Below, one piece after another: positions 1-5,419 of a stretch of DNA of 5,880 bases. The notes below the pieces were generated by a model that saw only the letters and a list, made by a program, of their open reading frames with translations, did no database searches and was not told where the DNA came from. The number at the start of each line of letters is the position of its first letter. The first letter of the stretch is position 1. The stretch is from an uncultured Solirubrobacterales bacterium. GTDB taxonomy: Bacteria; Actinomycetota; Thermoleophilia; Solirubrobacterales; Solirubrobacteraceae. A program made the position numbers and the translations under genes. Where the stretch lies: NCBI GenBank assembly GCA_903959665.1, contig CAJBXY010000217.1:1-5880 (forward strand), read 5' to 3'.

Positions 1-249
1 AACAATCGCGAGCAGCGCGTCGCGGTCACAATCGAGCCGCAGAGCAACCACCGTCTGCGTGTTGCCTGATGTGGCGCCCTTGTGCCACAGCTCATTGCGG
101 GAGCGGCTCCAGAGGTGCAGCTCGCCGCTACTTAGCGTCAGTTCGATCGCTTCGGCGTTGGCATAGGCCAGCATCAGGATCTCGCCACTAGCGTCGTCCT
201 GGACAACGACAGGGATTAAGCCACGCTCGTCGTAGCTGATCTCGGTCAA
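1..249 (-). CDS. hisI: Phosphoribosyl-AMP cyclohydrolase HisI (N-terminal part, cut by the left edge)
   Basis: HisI opens the adenine ring of phosphoribosyl-AMP in the third step of histidine biosynthesis, in the cytoplasm. I translated the minus strand by hand and obtained 83 residues with no stop. The family signature is clear: GLIPVVVQD at about residues 10-18, a [17 protein letters not shown] segment at 22-34, then [17 protein letters not shown] (54-65) and DCDRDA (73-78). The Asp residues of DCDRD are the usual metal ligands and its Cys is one zinc ligand. The downstream CHTG...C zinc ligands lie outside the window, so completeness and any HisE fusion cannot be judged. The start is a TTG at 249-247, chosen because the family usually begins M-T-E-x-x-x-DERGLIP and no earlier in-frame start was seen. 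A weak AGGG lies at 258-255. The gene is divergent from the DUF389 gene. Confidence 0.93.
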   Translation of the reverse strand, partial: MTEISYDERGLIPVVVQDDASGEILMLAYANAEAIELTLSSGELHLWSRSRNELWHKGATSGNTQTVVALRLDCDRDALLAIV

Positions 250-503
250 CGGAGCCCTGTAACTGCTGCGCCGCGCCGCTCCCGCGGGTTAGCTTGGGGC
301 GCGCGCTCGGCGAGACAATCGGCCCTTAGCGCCGCGCGTCGGCGGGCCCTGCGTGCGCGGTCGCGAGCAAGATCGCTGGGGCGCTCGTCACGACCGTCAA
401 CGACGCCGTATGACTCAAGCGTGGCGAACGCTACGAGGCCATCCAGCAGCGAAATGACGGCGCAGCTCGCTCGCTCCGTGGGGTGGGCTGTTTTTGTTGA
501 CCA

Positions 504-515
504 GAACATATGTTC
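504..515. promoter_or_regulatory. Candidate LexA (SOS) box, GAACATATGTTC
   Basis: This is a perfect 12-base palindrome with the GAAC-N4-GTTC core that LexA recognises in Gram-positive bacteria and actinobacteria. The ATAT centre fits the Bacillus consensus CGAACRNRYGTTYC, and the right flank adds the expected G. The outer TC/GA flanks of the mycobacterial consensus are not kept. It lies 125 bases upstream of the DUF389 start and 254 bases from the hisI start. TTGACC at 497-502 directly precedes it, so a bound repressor would block a rightward promoter there, though I see no good -10 at standard spacing (GCTAGG at 521-526 is poor). Which gene it controls is unresolved. Confidence 0.5.
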
Positions 516-597
516 GCAAGGCTAGGAAGTGCGCCGGACGGCTACTTCGCAGCAGCACCGAACCTACATAAGAGGTCGTAATCTACTGGCTTTTTGT

Positions 598-613
598 TGC
601 ACGGTTTCGTGCA
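598..613. repeat. Short inverted repeat (hairpin) in the DUF389 upstream region
   Basis: TGCACG (598-603) and CGTGCA (608-613) are perfect inverted arms of 6 bases around a GTTT loop. The hairpin lies 27 bases before the DUF389 start. No T-tract follows on either strand (TTTTT precedes it on the plus strand), so an intrinsic terminator is unlikely. It could be an operator half-site pair, an mRNA leader structure, or chance. Confidence 0.35.
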
Positions 614-627
614 GTCGCCGCGACCCG

Positions 628-633
628 TAGGAT
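628..633 (+). promoter_or_regulatory. TAGGAT before the DUF389 start: Shine-Dalgarno or leaderless -10
   Basis: TAGGAT ends 7 bases before the GTG at 641. The AGGA inside it (629-632) is a usable ribosome binding site with an 8-base spacer. The whole hexamer also fits the actinobacterial -10 pattern TANNNT at the distance typical of leaderless transcripts. The two readings cannot be separated from sequence; both support the GTG start. The best -35 at 17-base spacing (TTTCGT, 605-610) is weak, which favours the ribosome-binding reading slightly. Confidence 0.45.
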
Positions 634-640
634 CCGCTGC

Positions 641-1582
641 GTGATCCACCTGCGCGTAATCGCTCCAGCGTCACACACCGACGCTGCAGTGGCGCTGTTG
701 GTTGACCACAGATCGGTTGCCAACGTCGTCGTCGTGCGCGGTGCCGCCGTCGACCCAGTTGGCGACATGATCACCTGTGACGTTGCCCCGGAGGACGCGA
801 GCTACATCGTCGGCGACCTTAGACGGATGGGGTTGGTTCAGCTCGGCGCGATCGACATCGATGAGATCGACTCGTCGCTCTCTTTTGCGTCCGACGAGGC
901 GGAGCGCTCAGCCAAGGGCAACTCGGCCGACGCCGTGATCTGGGAGAACGTCGAGTCACGGATCGATAACGAGGGAATGATCAGCGCTGGCATGGTCGCC
1001 CTCTTCGCCTTCGCCGGCGTCATCGCCGCCGTCGCAATTCTGATCGATTCATCACCGATTGTTGTCGGCGCAATGGCTCTCTGCCCTGACTTTGGTCCGA
1101 TCGCAGCCTTCTCGATCGGAGCCGTCCGTCGAAACCCTCGGCACGCGAGGGGCGGGCTGTTCGCGCTGTTGATCGGCTTTGCGGCCGGCATTCTCGCTTC
1201 GTTTGTCGCCGTCACGCTGCTCGTCATCTCCGGTGTCGCGCCGGAGTCATTCGACGCTAGCGGCAACACGCTGGCGCAAACAATCGCCGCCCCGAACATC
1301 TACTCGGTTGTCGTTGCGGCGTGCGCCGGCGCCGCTGGGATGCTTTCAGTCACGCTCGGCAAGTCCGGCGCGCTGGTCGGGGTCGCCGTTTCGATCACGA
1401 CGATCCCGGCTGCCGCCGACATCGGCTTAGCGCTCAGCTACAGCGACTGGGAGTCGGTCGAAGGCGCATCGCTGCAGTTGGGCCTCAACATCGTTTCGCT
1501 GCTCATAGCGGCGACGCTGATGCTCGCCTTCCAGCGCCGCCGCTTCGATCGCCGCGACAACGTCCGACGGGCGACGGGCTAG
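641..1582 (+). CDS. DUF389 family integral membrane protein
   Basis: This is a 313-residue protein of unknown function. Residues 1-80 form a soluble, ACT-like N-terminal part that opens MIHLRVIAPA and has alternating hydrophobic strands. A charged linker follows (about 82-112). Residues 113-298 carry about five or six membrane segments, near 114-135, 138-160, 172-197, 219-236, 243-265 and 276-298. The family hallmark is the segment DSSPIVVGAMALCPDFGPI (136-154), and a second conserved patch, KSGALVGVAVSITTIPAA, lies at 241-258. The C-terminus is Arg-rich and probably cytoplasmic. The start is the GTG at 641, supported by TAGGAT upstream. The gene ends 43 bases before murA on the same strand, so cotranscription is plausible. 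Family assignment is firm; no substrate or activity is established for it. Confidence 0.9.
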   Translation: MIHLRVIAPASHTDAAVALLVDHRSVANVVVVRGAAVDPVGDMITCDVAPEDASYIVGDLRRMGLVQLGAIDIDEIDSSLSFASDEAERSAKGNSADAVIWENVESRIDNEGMISAGMVALFAFAGVIAAVAILIDSSPIVVGAMALCPDFGPIAAFSIGAVRRNPRHARGGLFALLIGFAAGILASFVAVTLLVISGVAPESFDASGNTLAQTIAAPNIYSVVVAACAGAAGMLSVTLGKSGALVGVAVSITTIPAAADIGLALSYSDWESVEGASLQLGLNIVSLLIAATLMLAFQRRRFDRRDNVRRATG

Positions 1583-1584
1583 CC

Positions 1585-1614
1585 TTGGCGGAGCGACCGG
1601 CAACACGGGACAAT
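1585..1614 (+). promoter_or_regulatory. Weak candidate promoter for murA
   Basis: TTGGCG (1585-1590) and GACAAT (1609-1614) match the -35 and -10 consensus at four of six positions each, with an 18-base spacer. Initiation would fall near 1620, almost at the murA ATG (1626), giving a leaderless or nearly leaderless transcript. GGAA at 1617-1620 is the only ribosome-binding-like sequence before murA. The match is modest and readthrough from the DUF389 gene is an equally good explanation. Confidence 0.22.
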
Positions 1615-1625
1615 CTGGAATCACA

Positions 1626-2927
1626 ATGGAAACATTCGTAATAGAAGGCGGCTCCCCGCTCAGCGGAACGGTCGTCCCCGCCGGCAACAAGAACGGCGCG
1701 TTGCCGATCCTCGCCGCTTCGCTGCTGACCAGCGAGGAGATGGTGATCGCCAATGTCCCGAAGATCAGCGACGTTGACTCGATGCTCGAGCTGCTGCAAG
1801 GGATCGGCGTTGCGGTCGAGTGGACCGCCGATAACGAGGTGACGCTCTGCGCGAAAGAGGTCGACGGGGAGGCCGAGCTCGACCGCCGCTGCGCCGAGAG
1901 GATTCGCGCATCGTTCCTGCTCGCCGGCCCCTTGCTGGCGCGTTTCGGCAGAGCGGCGATGCCGCCGCCCGGCGGCGACGTGATCGGGCGTCGCCGGCTC
2001 GACCCGCACCTCGATGCGCTCGGCGCGCTCGGCGCGACGATGACGCACGGCCGAGATATCGTGCTTGAGGCTCCTGCGGGCGGCCTGCGCGCTGCACAGA
2101 TCTTCATGGACGAGCCGTCGGTGATGGCTACCGAAAACGCTCTGCTGGCAGCCGTTCTGACGCCTGGTGAAACTCTGATCGGCAATGCTGCCAGTGAGCC
2201 GCACGTTCAGGATCTGGCGCGGATGCTCAGCAAGATGGGCGCAGATATCCGCGGCATCGGTTCCAACGTAATGACGGTCAGTGGTAGCGACGAGCTCGGG
2301 GGCTGCCACCACGCGGTTGGCCCTGACCACATTGAGATCGGCTCATTTATCGCGCTGGCCGGTGTCACCGGCGGCGAGATGCGGATCGTCAACACCGACC
2401 CGCCCGATCTTCAGATGATCCGCCTCGTCTTCTCAAAGCTCGGGCTCCACACCGAACTCGAGGGCGGCGACGTAATCGTCCCCGGGGATCAAAAGTTGGT
2501 CGCCGCGCGCGACGTCGGTGAATACAAATCGAAGATTCAAGACGGCCCGTGGCCAGCCTTCCCCGCCGACCTGACCTCGATCGCTGTGGCGCTGGCGACG
2601 CAGTGCGAGGGATCGGTCCTAATCCACGAGTGGATGTTCGAGAACAGGCTGATCTTCACCGACAAGCTCGTTCTGATGGGCGCCGACATCACGCTCTGCG
2701 ACCCCCACAGGGCAATAGTCAGCGGGCCCAGCCGGCTCCGTGGCGAGCGCGTCGACTCGCCGGACATCCGTGCCGGAATGGCGATCCTGATCGCCGCGCT
2801 TTGCGCCGACGGACATAGTGAGATCGGCAACGTCAGCCAGATCGATCGCGGCTACGAACGGATCGACGAGCGGCTGCGCGAGCTTGGCGCGAAGATTGAG
2901 CGGCGCGGCGGCAACGAAGCCGCCTAG
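1626..2927 (+). CDS. murA: UDP-N-acetylglucosamine 1-carboxyvinyltransferase MurA, Cys-to-Asp type
   Basis: MurA transfers enolpyruvate from phosphoenolpyruvate to UDP-GlcNAc, the first committed step of peptidoglycan synthesis, in the cytoplasm. The protein has 433 residues, close to the family's usual 420-430, and spans both EPSP-synthase-like domains. Visible motifs are AGNKNGALP (19-27) with the substrate-binding Lys22-Asn23, RAS (94-96), the mobile loop PPGGDVIGRRRLD (114-126), SVMATENALLAAVL (165-178), WPAFPADL (309-316) with the catalytic Asp315, FENR (338-341), and IDRGYERID (406-414). The loop residue that is Cys115 in E. coli is Asp118 here, as in mycobacterial MurA, where this exchange makes the enzyme insensitive to fosfomycin. 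The ATG start places K22/N23 exactly as in E. coli. It follows the DUF389 gene by 43 bases and converges with the propeller gene. Confidence 0.97.
   Translation: METFVIEGGSPLSGTVVPAGNKNGALPILAASLLTSEEMVIANVPKISDVDSMLELLQGIGVAVEWTADNEVTLCAKEVDGEAELDRRCAERIRASFLLAGPLLARFGRAAMPPPGGDVIGRRRLDPHLDALGALGATMTHGRDIVLEAPAGGLRAAQIFMDEPSVMATENALLAAVLTPGETLIGNAASEPHVQDLARMLSKMGADIRGIGSNVMTVSGSDELGGCHHAVGPDHIEIGSFIALAGVTGGEMRIVNTDPPDLQMIRLVFSKLGLHTELEGGDVIVPGDQKLVAARDVGEYKSKIQDGPWPAFPADLTSIAVALATQCEGSVLIHEWMFENRLIFTDKLVLMGADITLCDPHRAIVSGPSRLRGERVDSPDIRAGMAILIAALCADGHSEIGNVSQIDRGYERIDERLRELGAKIERRGGNEAA
2907..2924 (+). terminator. GC-rich hairpin at the end of murA, possible terminator
   Basis: GGCGGC (2907-2912) and GCCGCC (2919-2924) form a perfect 6-base stem around AACGAA, immediately before the TAG stop of murA. 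No T-tract follows, so it is not a classical intrinsic terminator, and its bases are also codons. The convergent neighbour ends 10 bases beyond the murA stop, so any terminator must overlap coding sequence. Confidence 0.22.
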
Positions 2928-2937
2928 AGCCGTCGCG

Positions 2938-4242
2938 CTACTTCGACGCGGCCGGCGCTAAGTTTGGACTGCCGACGCTCTTTGTTTCGTAGGCGAACAT
3001 GCTTGTCAGGCCCATCACGAAGAGCAGCTTGCCGTCGAAGATCGCAGGGTTGAACTGGCCCTTCGGGACCGACCAAATAGTCCGGCCGCTGCGTACTGAG
3101 AGCGCGGCCGTCTTCTTCTCCAGCGTCGAGTAGAAGACGAGGTCGCCAATTATCTGGATTCCGCCTGAGATTCGGCCACCGGTCGGTTTGCTCCAGCGAA
3201 CCGCTCCGCTTTTGGCGTTGAGGGCATAGAGCTTGCCGTCGTAGGAGCCGATGTAGACGGTTGGCCCGAGCTTTGGGATGTCGGCTACGGCGGCGGAGGA
3301 GTAGACGTAACCTCCGGTTCCTTGCCGCCAGGCCAGCTCACCGTTGCTGGTTGAGAAGGAGTAGACGCTGCTGTTCGTATTGCCGATGTAGACGCGGCCG
3401 AACGCGACCGACGCAGTGCCGTAGAACTGACCGCCGCCAAGGCCGAGCGCGCCGCCACCGCCTGAGGTCCAGATCGCTTTTCCATTCTTGGCGCTGATCC
3501 CATGGACGGTGCCGCCGTAGTCGCCGAAGAAGAGCTTGCCGTTGGCGTAGGCGAGGCCACCCTTTACTGCGCCGCCAGCGTTGTAGGTCCAGATCGCCTT
3601 GCCGGTCTTGGCGCGCAGCGCGTAGACGGTTCCGTTCTCGCTGCCGAAGTAGACAACGCCGCCACGCACGAAGGGCGAGCTTTCGGTTCGGCTGGCGAGA
3701 TTCTTTGACCAAAGAATCTTCTTCTTCTCTGGATCGACGGCGACGATCCGGCCCTTGTTACTGCCGCGTGTGCCAACGAGGATCGTGCAGTAGGCGATGC
3801 CATCGACATAGGCGGGGGAGGACGCGGCGAGATCGCCGAGCTTCTTCTTCCAGTAGACCTCGCCGGTCTGCCGCTTGAGCGCGTACAGCGACGCGTTGTT
3901 CTTCAAAAGCAGCAGCGAATCGCCGTCGGCGACTGGAGTGAACTCCAGAAGAACGCTGCCTCGCAGCGACCAGCGGACCTTCTTTGTCGGGCGTAGCGGG
4001 CGCGCGAGTGGATAGTTGTGGGTGCGCGCAGCGTCGTAGCCGTAGAACGGCCAGCGGAAGTTGGCGGTGCTCGGTTTCGGGGCGGGCTTTGGCGTCGACG
4101 TGGTCTGGAAGGCGACGTCTGGGTTGGAAAGATCGCCAGGGTTGCGGGCGCTGAGGAAGAAGGCGAGCGCGGCAGCCGTCAGCAGGATCGCTGCCACGAG
4201 GAGCCCAACGAGGACGCGCCCTTTGCGTGATCGCGGGATCAT
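2938..4242 (-). CDS. Membrane-anchored PQQ-type beta-propeller repeat protein
   Basis: The product has 434 residues. A basic N-terminus (MIPRSRKGR) is followed by one hydrophobic segment (about 10-30), best read as a signal anchor, and then a Thr/Pro/Lys-rich linker (46-60). From about residue 64 to 420 come repeats of the PQQ_2/BamB-like type: each has a G-x-(L/V)-Y-A-L strand, a short S/T-G-K turn and a closing I-W or W strand. Clear copies are ASLYALKRQTGEVYW (117-131), GTVYALRAKTGKAIW (204-218), GTVHGISAKNGKAIW (244-258), SSVYSFSTSNGELAW (291-305) and GKLYALNAKSGAVRW (336-350). Seven or eight blades are likely, displayed outside the cell. No quinoprotein dehydrogenase catalytic motif is seen, so an enzyme role is not implied; scaffolding or binding is more likely. 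The ATG at 4242 starts just before the anchor; the frame stays open upstream, but that extension is antisense to the nucleotidyltransferase gene. No ribosome binding site is evident. Confidence 0.88.
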   Translation of the reverse strand: MIPRSRKGRVLVGLLVAAILLTAAALAFFLSARNPGDLSNPDVAFQTTSTPKPAPKPSTANFRWPFYGYDAARTHNYPLARPLRPTKKVRWSLRGSVLLEFTPVADGDSLLLLKNNASLYALKRQTGEVYWKKKLGDLAASSPAYVDGIAYCTILVGTRGSNKGRIVAVDPEKKKILWSKNLASRTESSPFVRGGVVYFGSENGTVYALRAKTGKAIWTYNAGGAVKGGLAYANGKLFFGDYGGTVHGISAKNGKAIWTSGGGGALGLGGGQFYGTASVAFGRVYIGNTNSSVYSFSTSNGELAWRQGTGGYVYSSAAVADIPKLGPTVYIGSYDGKLYALNAKSGAVRWSKPTGGRISGGIQIIGDLVFYSTLEKKTAALSVRSGRTIWSVPKGQFNPAIFDGKLLFVMGLTSMFAYETKSVGSPNLAPAASK

Positions 4243-4249
4243 CAGCAGT

Positions 4250-5419
4250 ATGGAAGCAGCAATGGTGGTCGCCAAGCTTGCAGAGCTGCCCGGAGGGCAG
4301 GCCGTGATCGACGCCGTCGGAGGCGACGAGAGCGTCTGGCTGGTCGGCGGAGCAGTCCGCGACTTGATGATTGGGCGCACCCCAACCGAGATCGACCTCG
4401 TCGTCGAAGGACCGCTCGATCCGCTCCTCGCGCGCCTCGGCGGCGAAGCCGAGCGGTTCGAGCGCTTCGGCACCGCAACCGTCAATTTGGAAGGAGTGCG
4501 GGTCGACCTTGCTTGCGCTCGAACCGAGTCCTACGCTCAGCCGGGCGCGCTGCCGGATGTGGCCGCCGCGAGCATTGATGAGGATCTCGGCCGCCGCGAT
4601 TTCACGATCAACGCGATCGCTGTGCGCATCAGCGACCCGGTGGTTAAGGCCGATCCGGCGGCGCTCGCCGATCTTCAGTCGGGAACGATCCGCGTGCTCC
4701 ACGAGAGCTCATTTCTTGACGACCCAACGCGGCTTTGGCGCGGCGCGCGCTATAGCGCGCGGCTCGGCTTCAGCGTCGATCCACAGACAGCGGCACTGGC
4801 GGCCGCGGCTACGCCTGGAGCGGTAAGCGGCGAGCGAATTGGCAACGAGCTGATCCTCTCCCTGCTCGAGCCGCAGCCTACCGCCGTCTTCCGCGCAGTC
4901 GAAGGGCTCAACCCAGGCGCGCTGCCGGAGGGTTTCTGCGTCGCTCCACCGCAGCTTGAGGAGGCGTTAGAGCTGCTGGGCGACGAAGGGCGCGGCGACC
5001 TGTTGACGCTTGCCGCCTGCTGCAAGGGGGTTGAGCTTGACCTGCTGACTCGCTGGCTCGACTACCTCGGTTTTAGCGCCCACGACCGCGAACTCGTGCT
5101 GGTCGCCTCCCGCTGGGTGACCGGCGCTCCGCTACGCAGCGCGAAGAGCAGAGCTGCGATAGCTGCTGCGGCGCGCTCGGCGCCGTTGGAGGCGGTCGCG
5201 CTGGCCGGCGGCGACAACGCAGCGCTCTGGCTCGACGAGCTGCGCTACGTGCAGCTAGAGATCAGCGGCGATGACCTGCTTACAGCGGGAGCGGAGCCTG
5301 GCCCAGCGATCGGCGACGCGCTCGAGCATGCGCTGGCGCTAACGCTCAACGGCGAGGTCGCCGGCCGCGAGCAGCAGCTCGGCGTGGCTCTCGCACACGC
5401 CAGGGAGGCTGCTCAGTGA
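4250..5419 (+). CDS. cca: CCA tRNA nucleotidyltransferase / poly(A) polymerase family protein
   Basis: This class II nucleotidyltransferase probably adds or repairs the CCA end of tRNAs; poly(A) polymerase activity cannot be excluded. From the ATG at 4250 it has 389 residues. Motifs in order are LVGGAVRDLMIGR (31-43), EIDLVVEG (47-54) at the catalytic D-x-D position, VDLACAR (85-91), RRDFTINAIA (115-124), DDPTRLWRGARYSARLGF (157-174) and ERIGNEL (195-201). A C-terminal GDDLLTAG...GPAIGDAL segment (340-358) is typical of CCA enzymes. The first catalytic Asp is Glu47 here. No HD phosphohydrolase domain is present. The ATG at 4262 is a possible alternative start, with GGAAG 5 bases before it, whereas 4250 has only GGGAT at 4235-4239. 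The frame is open further upstream but overlaps the divergent propeller gene. It overlaps the next gene by GTGA, so the two are probably translated together. Confidence 0.87.
   Translation: MEAAMVVAKLAELPGGQAVIDAVGGDESVWLVGGAVRDLMIGRTPTEIDLVVEGPLDPLLARLGGEAERFERFGTATVNLEGVRVDLACARTESYAQPGALPDVAAASIDEDLGRRDFTINAIAVRISDPVVKADPAALADLQSGTIRVLHESSFLDDPTRLWRGARYSARLGFSVDPQTAALAAAATPGAVSGERIGNELILSLLEPQPTAVFRAVEGLNPGALPEGFCVAPPQLEEALELLGDEGRGDLLTLAACCKGVELDLLTRWLDYLGFSAHDRELVLVASRWVTGAPLRSAKSRAAIAAAARSAPLEAVALAGGDNAALWLDELRYVQLEISGDDLLTAGAEPGPAIGDALEHALALTLNGEVAGREQQLGVALAHAREAAQ
5403..5408 (+). promoter_or_regulatory. Shine-Dalgarno sequence that fixes the pgeF start
   Basis: GGGAGG lies inside the end of the upstream gene with a 7-base spacer to the GTG at 5416. 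It is the strongest ribosome binding site in the window. It supports the GTG start and the overlapping GTGA stop/start junction. Confidence 0.75.

Larger units (their letters stand above)
250..640. other. 391-base intergenic stretch between hisI and the DUF389 gene
   Basis: The stretch separates two divergent genes, so it should hold promoters for both. It contains the LexA-like palindrome at 504-515, a TTGACC hexamer at 497-502 that would suit a -35 element reading rightward, a hairpin at 598-613, and TAGGAT at 628-633 just before the DUF389 start. A minus-strand frame of 87 codons (ATG at 509, TGA at 248-246) overlaps the hisI TTG start in a TTGA arrangement. It has no Shine-Dalgarno sequence, its start lies inside the palindrome, its C-terminal half is very Arg/Ala-rich, and I recognise no family. 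I therefore do not call it a gene, although a small SOS-controlled protein is possible. I saw no tRNA, riboswitch or repeat array here. Confidence 0.7.

Noticed and set aside
250..500. A tRNA or small structured RNA in the gap beside hisI
   Set aside because: I saw no T-loop GTTCGA-type motif paired with a cloverleaf, and no conserved riboswitch core; only scattered GC-rich complementarity expected at this base composition.
598..613. Hairpin TGCACG-GTTT-CGTGCA as an intrinsic terminator
   Set aside because: There is no T-tract after it on either strand, and it lies upstream of a start codon rather than after a gene.
1427..2330. Two long open frames on the minus strand across the DUF389 end and murA
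   Set aside because: They are shadows of GC-rich coding sequence: composition is low-complexity Arg/Ser/Ala, and murA on the plus strand is unmistakable.
4061..4249. N-terminal extension of the nucleotidyltransferase frame on the plus strand
   Set aside because: These 63 codons are antisense to the membrane anchor and linker of the propeller protein and show no family similarity. The first motif (LVGGAVRD) is near residue 31 from the ATG at 4250, as expected.
4243..4485. N-terminal extension of the propeller frame up to an ATG at 4485 on the minus strand
   Set aside because: The extra 81 residues are Ser/Pro/Arg-rich, lie antisense to the conserved nucleotidyltransferase motifs, and would push the signal anchor away from the N-terminus. 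The ATG at 4242 puts it immediately after a short basic start.
3758..4702. 314-codon minus-strand frame across the propeller and nucleotidyltransferase genes
   Set aside because: It crosses two well-supported genes in another frame, is Arg/His-rich, and matches no family I recognise.
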